A stretch of 64,000 nt of DNA from Bacteroidia bacterium (GTDB lineage Bacteria > Bacteroidota > Bacteroidia > J057): the NCBI GenBank assembly GCA_022760475.1, contig JALEFZ010000095.1, positions 62,001-126,000 of the forward strand. Reading direction: 5' to 3'. The position numbers were made by a program, and so were the translations under genes. Positions 10,001 through 19,400 of the stretch are shown in pieces. Below the pieces are notes generated by a model that saw nothing but the letters and a program-made list of their open reading frames with translations, did no database searches and was not told the DNA's origin. The first letter of the stretch is position 1; each line of letters begins with the position of its first letter.

Positions 10001-11373
10001 GTTGTTGGGCTGGTAGCCAAACCGGTTACAGCACCTCCATTTGGAAGGAATGAGTTAACCTCAAGGGGTTGATTGTTGGCATCGAATACAAATTGCTGAA
10101 TCCAGCCCGTCCCATAATCTGCCTGATAATAGGAATTACGGTATTGAGGAGGAAAATCTGTACCGGTGTACCAAACTCCGCCAATGGAACAGTTTCCATT
10201 GAAGCTATTTCCAGCGACAGGATTGCCTCCGTCACCCATGTTGTACAGGACTCCGTCTTTCATCACCCTGGCCGTACGGCCATTTCTCCAGTCAAATACC
10301 GGAGGATCATGTGGAGGAATTCCATTTGTACCTGGCTGATAAAGGGGATTGTTATACCTGCCCTCTAGCCCAAATCCCTCATACCATGGCCATCCAAAGT
10401 TCATGTTAGCTGTATCACAAATGCTGAATTCTTCTCTTTTTCCCCAACCTACATCACCTATAAAAAATTCTCCCGGATCTCCTGCAAGGGGATCTGTACT
10501 ACCTGTTCCTGGCTTTCTGGTCATTCGGCAAGGATTCCTAAGTCCTCTGGCCCAGATTCGAGATTCAATCGATTTAGGCTTCATTGGATCGTAAAGGGGA
10601 TTAGAAGAGATGCCATTACCGTTTGAAGGGTCTATCCTGACCATCTTTCCATTGAGAGACCAGGTAACCTGGCTCCTGTAGGCTCCAATATTTTCGTTTC
10701 TACCGGTGGTGGTATCCAGAATTCCATATTGAATACAATCGGGGATCCAGCCTCCACCTATGGGGCCACCCTCATCTACCACACTATAACTTGCAGCATC
10801 TCCACAGGTAGCCAGCAGGGTACCATCCTGGCCAAACTGCAAGAATCCCACATGGTGAGATTGGTGGGTACATGGAAAACCTGTTTGAGGGGTATCTCCT
10901 AGCAATATTTGCCTGGAAAGGGGATCAACCGTCATCACATCGATGGCTGAACCGGGATTGGTTACTGTATATCTGGTGATCCTGCCATAAGCAGCATAAA
11001 AATTATCCGTAGCAGTATTTCCCAGGTCGTAATGGTAGAAATCTACGGTATAAAGCAGATAAATATGACCATTATTCAGGAAATCGGGATCAAGCTGTAC
11101 ACTTAACAGGCCAAAATCTCTCCAGCCACCTACTTCATCACTTAAATCTAGTAATGGATTACTTGTCCTTAATCCATCTTCCACAACGAAGATTCTTCCG
11201 CCTCGTTCCCAGACGTACATTCTTCCCAGAGCATCAAAGGTTAGTCCAATTGCTTGATTGAATCCTGAAGAATAAACCCTGTCGACAAATCCAGCAGGCT
11301 GGGCTTGGAGACTGAGTCCAAAAGTCAGGGTCAAAAGCATTAATAAAATTACTTTTGGTAGACGTTTTTTCAT
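7027..11373 (-). CDS. Secreted glucose/sorbosone-dehydrogenase-like protein with PKD and PA14 domains and T9SS sorting tail
   Basis: 1448 residues with a cleavable signal peptide ending near SLQAQ. Residues of about 28-475 form a six-bladed propeller of the GSDH/PQQ-dependent sugar dehydrogenase type (GLTFDALGRMYVWERGG, LLSVQLDPDF, GLRNPCRMT, FIGDVGWGKREE). Two PKD domains follow, each with WDFGDG (near 520 and 710). Then comes a PA14-type carbohydrate-binding domain (about 770-925: FPPQTGTYNFWIASDDQGEL), a jelly-roll segment, and a T9SS type A sorting domain starting at YPNPATDGF. The likely role is extracellular oxidation or binding of sugars at the cell surface, with PKD and PA14 as spacers and binding modules. 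Whether it binds PQQ cannot be told from sequence alone. It is separated from its neighbours by its own terminator. Confidence 0.82.
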   Translation of the reverse strand: MKKRLPKVILLMLLTLTFGLSLQAQPAGFVDRVYSSGFNQAIGLTFDALGRMYVWERGGRIFVVEDGLRTSNPLLDLSDEVGGWRDFGLLSVQLDPDFLNNGHIYLLYTVDFYHYDLGNTATDNFYAAYGRITRYTVTNPGSAIDVMTVDPLSRQILLGDTPQTGFPCTHQSHHVGFLQFGQDGTLLATCGDAASYSVVDEGGPIGGGWIPDCIQYGILDTTTGRNENIGAYRSQVTWSLNGKMVRIDPSNGNGISSNPLYDPMKPKSIESRIWARGLRNPCRMTRKPGTGSTDPLAGDPGEFFIGDVGWGKREEFSICDTANMNFGWPWYEGFGLEGRYNNPLYQPGTNGIPPHDPPVFDWRNGRTARVMKDGVLYNMGDGGNPVAGNSFNGNCSIGGVWYTGTDFPPQYRNSYYQADYGTGWIQQFVFDANNQPLEVNSFLPNGGAVTGLATSPTTGAIYYVNFGSVVRKISYVGTNLPPDAIIMADQTKGQDGLLVSFRGNRSSDPENDPLSYSWDFGDGQSSTDMNPNHTFSTGSNSPQKFTVKLTVDDGNGFPDVDSLVISLNNTAPVILSTSIDSKHYYSGTENINLTAVVTDVEDNPADLKMEWQTFLYHDNHNHAEPVDQVAATNTVLSPVGCDGVLYFYRIRLKVTDTGGLTSIFEKDVYPDCGGSGSNPVARFIFKELSQKPTQFSFDGISSYDLDGPLVSYQWDFGDGTTSNEINPTHVFFEEGSYTVSLTVTDQDGLSNTTNSVIPVLCGSAIYGTPTGEVEYERWNNVSGTNLSTIDWDIDIPSSVQALTEIETPTNVADNYGGRIRGYIFPPQTGTYNFWIASDDQGELFISIDDDPANKVSIANVPGWTSSRQWAKYPDDQQGSVSLVAGQRYYFEARFKEGGGGDNLAVRWQLPDGTFEEPIGAGRIASFNGGAYPLLWREEFHLPDNLLTDDGGTKWDANSSNLGGNATYGTSGQALLGTNLDGEAIWTSDSVYIGSESSVTVSFDYRGDGVFENPDYFRVYYKLDGGAEQLLLDMTGSAIPAATTTFTSGPISGSRIELVVRTINSTLDETYFLDNVTISSNGSASSLGAAECASCVSSIADRVALRGQYGSCVSEFNNAFLEIQDQYEEVLLSINDNNQDLGLVTVETFDHGNDPFVYGDFYYLTRSFEISTQKTFASPVRIKLYVLPSEFDALKESNPTVSSLSDLVLEKYSNGKLGEVGNGSLTTVLPVSTSLGTGPDGAHELVYDVSSFSTFFLRASQTTFPVEWLDFKASVEGLDGLLKWEVAQDGKGSHFEVERSTDGTEYKKIATLVMEEPTGHSNSYAYTDKNIADLGVQTLYYRIRQFDFNGQETLGPIRILSLDLSKQLRVNIYPNPATDGFTLRYFLPENTAAQYEIFDALGKVVAKGLLEKQEGISKVMISTTDWSKGVYFIKVRHSLGSITEKILIE

Positions 11374-11649
11374 TGAAATGGTAAATAGATTCCCAATAAA
11401 AATAACAGGCGCTAGTAAGAAAGGGGCAAGAAAGGGATAAAATCTATTGTTGAATTCAAGATAATAAACATCAAAAAATATACCTAGAAATGTTGCAATT
11501 AGATTTTTTATTCAGCTAAATCAGAAAGATAGCCTGTAAAAGGAGGTAAGTTTTTTTTGCAAGTACCTTAATTTAGCTTTTGAATATTAAGTTAGATATG
11601 AGATTTTCTTCTAAAATTAATCTAGACTTCTAATTTTATTCATCAAAAA

Positions 11650-12234
11650 TTAATCGGATAACTTTTGATGAATACTTCGCTTGATTCTACTCAAGCTCTC
11701 AGCTTTTATTCCCAAAAAATTGGCGATGTATTTTTGGGGAACTCGTTGTAGCAATTCAGGCCGTTCTTCAAGCAACTTCCGATACCTATCTTCAGATTTT
11801 AGTGTCAGTAATCCATGGGCCATTTCAGAGATCCGATTGGCTGTTTGTTCTGCCATCAGCCTGCCAAAAGTTTCTAATTCGGGAAAATCTTTATAGGCTG
11901 CTAATAATCTCCCATAAGGGATAGATAAGCAATGGCAGTCCTCCATACATAAATAATTGTACCGAGAGGGAGTTTGCTGGTTCAGGCTGATGAAATCGGT
12001 AAAGAATTGCCCTTCCATGCTGAAGTCGCAGGTAAGCTCTTCTCCGTCAGGTTTGACAAAATAATGCCTGACACAGCCTTTTTGTATGAAGTATAACTCC
12101 TTCCACACATAAGACTCTTCCCTTACTTTGGATCTTTTTGGAAACTTTATTTCTGTCGCTATGGAAGTTATCCGTTCTTCCAATGGTAAGGAGACATCTA
12201 CAACGCTCGAAATTTTAGCCAGCAAATCTTGCAT
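11650..12234 (-). CDS. Crp/Fnr-family transcriptional regulator
   Basis: 194 residues. The N-terminal part is a cyclic-nucleotide-binding-type beta-roll (LYFIQKGCVRHYFVKPDGEELTCDFSMEGQFF), and the C-terminal part a winged helix-turn-helix near residues 160-190 (VPQKYIANFLGIKAESLSRIKR). This short form is widespread in Bacteroidota, often in many copies. It lacks the four-Cys iron-sulfur motif of Fnr, and the residues that contact cAMP in Crp are not evident, so the signal is unknown. It is divergent from the fungalysin gene at 12574 across 339 nt of AT-rich DNA, making that gene a possible target. Confidence 0.88.
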   Translation of the reverse strand: MQDLLAKISSVVDVSLPLEERITSIATEIKFPKRSKVREESYVWKELYFIQKGCVRHYFVKPDGEELTCDFSMEGQFFTDFISLNQQTPSRYNYLCMEDCHCLSIPYGRLLAAYKDFPELETFGRLMAEQTANRISEMAHGLLTLKSEDRYRKLLEERPELLQRVPQKYIANFLGIKAESLSRIKRSIHQKLSD

Positions 12235-12573
12235 GCCTCAAGGTACTTAAAGAAATATAAATTAAATTGAAGTCTCTCCCCTGAAAGTTGGTAATCCCCT
12301 TCCAATTCGCGATCATATAGGATTTTTATAATATTTTGTGGTGATTTAATTTGAGAAGAGAAACAATTATCTGGATTTGGTCGAGACAGGGACAAAAATC
12401 AAGATAATTTTTTGTTAGATTAACGATCTTATTAAAAGGTCTAATGGGTCAATAAAATCAAAAGAGTAAAGGATAAATCCATATTCGCTTTTGAAAGCTG
12501 TAACAAACAGAGGCCCCCAGGCTTTCTTTATTAACGAACAAATATCATTGAAACGAATTAACTACGATTTTTG
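12235..12573. other. Non-coding divergent promoter region
   Basis: 339 nt between the divergent crp-like and fungalysin genes, AT-rich, with no convincing ORF. The only structure seen is a weak hairpin with arms GAAAGC (12493-12498) and GCTTTC (12521-12526) shortly before the fungalysin start. No clear paired -33/-7 promoter could be assigned. Confidence 0.5.
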
Positions 12574-15500
12574 ATGAATATGCTTACCAAACACTTAAAA
12601 ATGCTCGCCATAATTCTGGCAGGCTTTTTATTTTTTCCTCAAAAAGTTGATGCCCAAGCTTTCCAAAAAGGGCTCCTTCAAAAACATCTCTCTACCTTTG
12701 CTCAGGAAAAGGGTTTTAGCCAGGCAGATGTTTCAGATTGGGACATTACACACTCCCATACTACCTCTCACAATGGTGTCTCTCATGTCTATATCCAGCA
12801 GCAATATCAGGGCATCCCGATATACAATGCCGTGGCAAACTTTGCCTTGCAAGATGGGAAGGTGGTACACATGAACCAGAGCTTTGCAAAAAGACTCTCT
12901 CAGAGCGTAAATACCAGCCAGCCTGGCATGAATGCCTCTCAAGCGATTGCAGAAGCTTGCCAAAAACTAGGCTTAGCCAATCCAAGCAATCTGGAAGAGA
13001 TGGAATACCGGAAAGGTGGATATATTATCTTCACTGACGGTGGAGTTTCTCAGGCTGAAATTCCTGTAAGATTGATGTATCAGCCTGGTCCCGAAGGGGA
13101 GTTATTTCTGAGTTATGACCTTGCCATCATGCCCAATTCCGGTCAAGACTGGTGGTCTGTCAGAATTGATGCAAACACAGGAGAACTTCGTTCGAAAGAG
13201 AACTGGATGCAGTCTTGCTCCTTCCCTGATCATCCTAAAGGAATTCACAAGCACAGCCATAACCATAAGCACAGTCATTTTTCACATGTAGCTGCCAGAC
13301 AGGCCAACATGATGGGGGGAACTTACAGGGTATTCCCATATTTTACAGAAAGCCCTAATCATGGTCCCCGACAGTTGATCGTAAATCCATCGGATAGCCT
13401 TGCCTCCCCATTTGGATGGCATGATACCGATGGAGTTGCCGGAGCGGAGTTTACCATTACGAGGGGGAACAACGTTTGGGCTTCTGAAGACAGAGATGCC
13501 GACAACCAGCCTGGTTACTCTCCCGATGGAGGAGCAGGATTGGTATTTGATTTCCCTTTGAACCTTTCTTTGCAGCCAGATTCCAGCCTTGATGCTGCCA
13601 TCACGAACCTTTTTTATAAGAATAATGTCATCCATGACATTTTCTATTACTATGGTTTTACTGAAGCAGCTGGAAACTTCCAGGCTAATAACTATAACAG
13701 AGGTGGGGTTGACGATGATTTTGTATTTGCAGATGCACTTGATGGAGGTGGTTTGAACAATGCGACCTTTGGTACACCTCCAGATGGGTTCAATCCAAGG
13801 ATGACTATGTTTTTGTGGTCGCCTGCAGGATCAGTAAATGTGCTTACAGTAAATTCACCAGCTACAGTTGCAGGTGGATACCCGGGAAATGTTGCAACAT
13901 TCGGGCCTGCCATTCCTGCTGCTGGTATAACTGCTGATCTTGTTCTTGCAACAGATGGTCTGGGTGACCCCAATGATGCTTGTGATCCCCTTACAAATGG
14001 GCCAAGTCTTAGTGGAAAGATTGCAGTGGTAAGAAGAGGAAACTGTAACTTCGTAGACAAAGTTCAGGCAGCTCAGACTGCAGGAGCTTTGGCGGTTATT
14101 ATTGTCAATAATGTTGGTGGGGGATCCTTTTCACCTGGAGGGAATGGCCCTGCCATAACTATACCCTCTGTCATGATTTCTCAGGCAGATGGCAATGCCA
14201 TCATCGCTGCCCTGAATGGCGGACTCACTGTAAATGGTACATTGAACGATGCCATTTCTCCAAACATTGACGGAGACTACGACAACGGTATCATTACCCA
14301 CGAATATGGACATGGAATTTCTATCCGCCTGACAGGTGGAGCAGCTACCAGTAACTGTCTGAGCAATGCTGAGCAGATGGGAGAGGGTTGGAGTGATTAC
14401 TTTACCCTTATGTTGGGGCTTGATACCAGCTTTACCGACAGAGGTATAGGAACCTTTGCCATTGGGCAAGGTATCACCGGAGGTGGTATTCGTCCAGCCA
14501 GGTATTCACGAGATCTTTCAATTAATCCATTTACATATGCTGCCACCAATCAGACAGGTTCCATCTCCCAGCCTCATGGGATCGGATTTGTATGGTGTAC
14601 CATGCTTTGGGACATGACCCTTGATCTGATAGATACCTACGGATATGATTCTGACATCTATAGCGGAAGCGGTGGAAACAACATAGCCCTTCAATTGGTC
14701 GTGGATGGCTTGAAACTTCAAAGCTGTAACCCAGGTTTTGTAGATGGTCGTGATGCAATCTTACTTGCTGACCGCCTAAACAATGGCGGTGCCAACCAAT
14801 GTCTAATCTGGGAAGCTTTTGCCAGAAGGGGATTGGGTGTGGGTGCAAGTCAGGGTAGCTCAGGAAGTAGAACTGACCAGGTAGAGGCTTTTGACCTCCC
14901 AACCGTCTGTCAGACCCCTACTGCTCCTCCTTTTGCGAACTACTCATTCACTATTGATCAGATTTGTGGTACCAGGGTACAGTTTACAGACCTTTCACAG
15001 TCTACTCCTCAGGCTTGGAGATGGGACTTCGGAGATGGGGCAACAGATACAGTAAGAAACCCTTCGCATGAGTACAGTCAGGGAGGGACCTACATTGTTA
15101 AATTGGTAGTAACCAATTCTCTTGGAATGGATTCCAGTTTGAAAAACATTTTGATTACCCTTCCCGCAGGGCCTACTGCTGCAGATCAAAATACTTGTAT
15201 CGGCGGACAAGTTTTATTAACCGCTTCAGGTGGAGCGAGGTACTTCTGGCAGACCAGCCAGGGTGATACTATTTCGACGAACCCACAGCTTCCGACCCCA
15301 CCCCTGTTTGACGATACGACATTCTTCGTCAGTCAGATCACTGATGGTGACACCAATAATGTAGGCCCCATAGATGGTAGTTTCGCTGCTGGTGGATACC
15401 ACAACACAGGCTTCACCGGAGCCCTGAACTTTGAAGCATTTAGCGAATTTGAACTGATTTCTGCCTGGGTAGATGCCGGAAGTCCTGGCCCTCGTACCAT

Positions 15501-16302
15501 TTTCCTTTGGAGCAGCATCAATGGGGGTGGAAACATTGTAGACTCCATTACTGTAAATATTCCTGCTGGCCCACAAAGGATCAACCTGAACTTCAGAATT
15601 CCAGGACCGGGTATATACAGTGTAGGTGGTACTTCTATTGACCTATTCAGAAACAGTGAGAATGCCGCTTACCCATATGTGATCAACGGAATCCTTTCTA
15701 TCAACTCATCATCTGCAACGACAGGACCATCTGAGTTCTACTATTATCTATATGATTGGGAAGTAAGGGGTCCTTCTTGTGTGAGTGAACTGGTACCAGT
15801 TACGGTTACGGTTTCTTCAGCAGACTTCAGTTTTGTAGAAGACAGCACAAATAGAACCTTTACCTTCACAGATGAATCTGACGATGCTACTTCATGGTCA
15901 TGGGACTTTGGTGATGGCAATACTTCTACCCTACAGAATCCCGTTCATACCTATGCACTTCCAGGCGACTACAGGGTTACCCTTGTGATCAATGGAAGCT
16001 GTTTTAAGGAGGACTCAATCAAAGCATCTATCATTGCAGGGCTAGAAGATTTGAATCAAATGGACATTAAGCTGTTGCCAAATCCTGCCAGCAAGCGCAC
16101 CTTGCTTAGTTTTGGTGAGTCATTCAACTATGACGTTGCACTAAGGATGACCAACATGGAGGGAAAACTTATTGAGAACAGAACTTTGAAAGCCGGTTCT
16201 CAAGAGATTTCATGGGACCTTCAAAACCTGAGCAAAGGAATTTACTTTATCCAGGTTCAGGCGAAGGAGAAAACACAGACAATCAAGCTGTTGGTTGAAT
16301 GA
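12574..16302 (+). CDS. Secreted M36 fungalysin-type metallopeptidase with PA insert, two PKD domains and T9SS tail
   Basis: 1242 residues from the ATG at 12574, with a signal peptide ending near VDAQA. An FTP/PepSY-like propeptide (about 28-200) precedes the catalytic domain. Zinc ligands are His576 and His580 in HEYGH (Glu577 catalytic) and Glu604 in EGWSD, the M36 arrangement. A protease-associated (PA) domain is inserted before the active site (KIAVVRRGNCNFVDKV, about 470-550). PKD domains with WDFGDG lie near 785-865 and 1082-1155, separated by an Ig-like region. The last 85 residues are a T9SS sorting domain beginning at LLPNPASKR. It should digest extracellular protein after propeptide removal. 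It stands in tandem with a paralogue at 16456, and a terminator follows at 16319. Confidence 0.92.
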   Translation: MNMLTKHLKMLAIILAGFLFFPQKVDAQAFQKGLLQKHLSTFAQEKGFSQADVSDWDITHSHTTSHNGVSHVYIQQQYQGIPIYNAVANFALQDGKVVHMNQSFAKRLSQSVNTSQPGMNASQAIAEACQKLGLANPSNLEEMEYRKGGYIIFTDGGVSQAEIPVRLMYQPGPEGELFLSYDLAIMPNSGQDWWSVRIDANTGELRSKENWMQSCSFPDHPKGIHKHSHNHKHSHFSHVAARQANMMGGTYRVFPYFTESPNHGPRQLIVNPSDSLASPFGWHDTDGVAGAEFTITRGNNVWASEDRDADNQPGYSPDGGAGLVFDFPLNLSLQPDSSLDAAITNLFYKNNVIHDIFYYYGFTEAAGNFQANNYNRGGVDDDFVFADALDGGGLNNATFGTPPDGFNPRMTMFLWSPAGSVNVLTVNSPATVAGGYPGNVATFGPAIPAAGITADLVLATDGLGDPNDACDPLTNGPSLSGKIAVVRRGNCNFVDKVQAAQTAGALAVIIVNNVGGGSFSPGGNGPAITIPSVMISQADGNAIIAALNGGLTVNGTLNDAISPNIDGDYDNGIITHEYGHGISIRLTGGAATSNCLSNAEQMGEGWSDYFTLMLGLDTSFTDRGIGTFAIGQGITGGGIRPARYSRDLSINPFTYAATNQTGSISQPHGIGFVWCTMLWDMTLDLIDTYGYDSDIYSGSGGNNIALQLVVDGLKLQSCNPGFVDGRDAILLADRLNNGGANQCLIWEAFARRGLGVGASQGSSGSRTDQVEAFDLPTVCQTPTAPPFANYSFTIDQICGTRVQFTDLSQSTPQAWRWDFGDGATDTVRNPSHEYSQGGTYIVKLVVTNSLGMDSSLKNILITLPAGPTAADQNTCIGGQVLLTASGGARYFWQTSQGDTISTNPQLPTPPLFDDTTFFVSQITDGDTNNVGPIDGSFAAGGYHNTGFTGALNFEAFSEFELISAWVDAGSPGPRTIFLWSSINGGGNIVDSITVNIPAGPQRINLNFRIPGPGIYSVGGTSIDLFRNSENAAYPYVINGILSINSSSATTGPSEFYYYLYDWEVRGPSCVSELVPVTVTVSSADFSFVEDSTNRTFTFTDESDDATSWSWDFGDGNTSTLQNPVHTYALPGDYRVTLVINGSCFKEDSIKASIIAGLEDLNQMDIKLLPNPASKRTLLSFGESFNYDVALRMTNMEGKLIENRTLKAGSQEISWDLQNLSKGIYFIQVQAKEKTQTIKLLVE

Positions 16303-16318
16303 TCAGAATTAAGGAATT

Positions 16319-16354
16319 AAAAAAGGGGCAAGACTTATTCTTGCCCCTTTTTTA
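16319..16354 (+). terminator. Strong rho-independent terminator after the first fungalysin
   Basis: GGGGCAAG and CTTGCCCC form an 8-bp GC-rich stem with a 7-nt loop (about 16325-16347), preceded by As and followed by Ts, so it could work in both directions. It separates the two fungalysin genes into different transcripts. Confidence 0.92.
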
Positions 16355-16455
16355 TTGTCATCACTTCTAGTCATAATTTTTTAACTTAAGGAAGAGAACC
16401 AAACATATCTTTGGCCCACAGCTTCTTATTTAAATATCAACCTACAAACACTGCC

Positions 16456-19400
16456 ATGGGAAAATCAATCTACCCTCTCCATAAAATTTCCATCCTGGGA
16501 TTTTGTCTTTTTATATGCCTCTTCCCCATCCAAAAAGTAATCTCCCAGGAAAAGGGACTAGAAATCGTAAACTCTCACGTCCAAAACCTTAAGATTAAGC
16601 CATTTACCAAGGAAGATTTTCAGCATTGGACTTTGAGCAGCAATCACACCACTTCCCACAATGGGGTAAGCCACTATTATCTACAACAAAACTGCAACGG
16701 AATCCCTGTTTACCTGGCCATCATGAACCTCGCGATCAAGGACGGAAGGGTAAGGGCGATGGGGAACAGGTTCATTCCCCATGTAAATCAACGTTTCAAT
16801 ACAGATAAACCCTCGATCTCAGAAGAAGAAGCTATTAACTTCGCTTGTAAGCATCTAGGAATTGCCATAAAGGAAGGTCTTGTTCAAATCAGCAGTGAAA
16901 AGGGCGGAAAAAAGGTATTTTCAAAGGGAAAATTCTCTTTTGAGGATATTCCTGTCAAGCTGGTTTATTTCCCAATGGCTGATAGCAGCTTAAAGTTGTG
17001 CTGGGATCTTTCGATCTACCCCAAAAATGGCCACCACTGGTGGAGTATGCGAATAGATGCCTCAAATGGGCAAGTTTTGGACAAAGTCAGTTGGACATTG
17101 GAGTGCAAACTTCCAACCCATTTGCATGGCAAACAAGGATCAGGGATTCCTCCCCACCATCACTTCAAGGAAAACTTTAGCAGCCATGCAACAGGCAATT
17201 ACAGGGTGTTTAACTATCGAGTAGAAAGCCCTAATTTTGGTAGTAGAAGCCTGGAAATCAATCCCTCGGATAGCCTGGCCTCCCCCTTTGGCTGGCACGA
17301 TACCAACGGCATCCTGGGGGCAGAGTTCACAGATACCCGAGGGAATAATGTCGATGCCTATGCAGATTTAAATGGCAATAATACCCCAGCTTTTAGGCCA
17401 GATGGAGGTATAAATCTGGTATTTGATTATCCTTTAGACTTGAATATTCCCATAGACTCCCTGACCAACACTGATGCGGCGGTCACAAATCTTTTCTACA
17501 ATTCAAATATCCTGCATGACCTTCTATACTATTATGGTTTTACAGAGGCAGCTGGAAATTTTCAACGCAATAATTATAACCGAGGAGGTTTGGGCAATGA
17601 TGAAGTGCTTACGGAGGCTCAAGATGGCCTTTCCCTCAATAACGCAATATTTTCCAGCCCTCCTGATGGGTTCAATCCTCGAATGCAGATGTTTCCATTT
17701 CTTCCCAACCTGAGGGGAAATTACCTGCATATTACTTCGCCAAATTCAGTTGCCAGATCATATGAGGCTGTACCTGCCATCTTCTCTCCAAGGCCTGCCG
17801 CCAGCCCCATCCTGGGCAAGGTAGTTTTGGCGGAAGACACAGTAGGCTTGCCATATGATGGATGTGAGAGCCCGATCAATCTCAATGAAATTGCGGGGAA
17901 CTTTGTCTTGCTTGATTTGGTGGGCTGCCCACCTACTGAAAAGATACTTGAAATGCAGAATGCCGGAGCTGCGGCAGTTCTTTACTATCTCCCTATTTCA
18001 CGTCCCCCCTTTCCATTAGGCGGAAACCCAGCTTCTCCTGTTACCATCCCCAGTTTGATGATCGCAAAAGAAGATGCAGACAGCTTACTTATCGTCTTAA
18101 TGGCTGGCGATAGCATTTTTGCCAGTCTCTCCGATCCATTCATGGGAGCACCTAAGCCACTTATTGCCTCCGATTATGCCAATGGAGTCATAGCACATGA
18201 ATATGGCCATGGAGTTTCAACCAGGCTTACAGGGGGAAGACTCAATGCTACTTGCCTGCGCAATGATGAACAAATGGGTGAAGGCTGGAGCGACTTCTTT
18301 TATCTTTATATGAGCCTTGATACGGCTATCAAAAATCGAGGAATTGGTACCTATATATTGGATCAAAACCCTATAGGTCCTGGGGTTCGGGAGCGTAAAT
18401 ATTCCCAGGATACAGCCATCAATGAATATACCTATGCCAGTACCAATGACCCCATGTTGACTACAAAGCCACATGGGATTGGCATGGTATGGGCAAATAT
18501 GCTTTGGGAAATGACATTTGATTTGATAGATGTCTATGGCTATGACCCTGATCTTTATACAGGAACAGGTGGAAATAACATTGCCTTACAATTGATCATG
18601 GACGGGCTGAGCTTGCAACCATGCCAACCGGGTTTCGTCGATGGGCGAGATGCGATCCTCATGGCGGACAGCCTCAACAATGGAGGCGCAAACCAATGCC
18701 TGATTTGGCAAGCCTTTGCACGAAGGGGGCTTGGGTTAAGTGCCAATCAAGGAAGTCCCACCAACAGGTCTGATCAAATAGAAGCATTCGACCTTCCTGC
18801 TTCCTGCATCATTCCGGTAGCTCCCCCGATCGCGAGTTTTGGCTTTCAAATTGAGGACTCCTGTAGCTTGAAAATTCAGTTTTTAGACCAATCAGACTCC
18901 ATACCCACCAATTGGAGTTGGTCTTTTGGGGACGGCACAACAGATAGCGTGGCAGATCCCTTGCATAGCTTTCCATCTTCGGGAACTTATCAGGTTCGCC
19001 TAGTGGTGAGCAATCCACTGGGGTCTGACACCATTAGTCAACAAATTACCATTTCTCTTCCAGCAGGTCCCCAACTTACAGATCAAGAAATTTGCCTAGG
19101 AGATTCTATACAATTTAGCTTGCCTGCAAATGGAAATTATACATGGACAAGCACCACAGGTGATACCCTTGCAAATACCCCTACATTTAGCATCCCACAA
19201 ATCAATAGAGATACCAGCTTTCTGGTCAGTCAATTTATACAGGGAATCATGGCTCAACTTGGGCCAGCAGATTCCTCATTTGGTCCAGGTAGCTACCCCC
19301 CAAACCGTTCAAGAGACTTTGGAGGAACCAACTTTGAAGCCTTCAGGCCTTTTACGCTGGTTTCGGCCTGGATACATGCAGATACGGTAGGCAGTTGGTC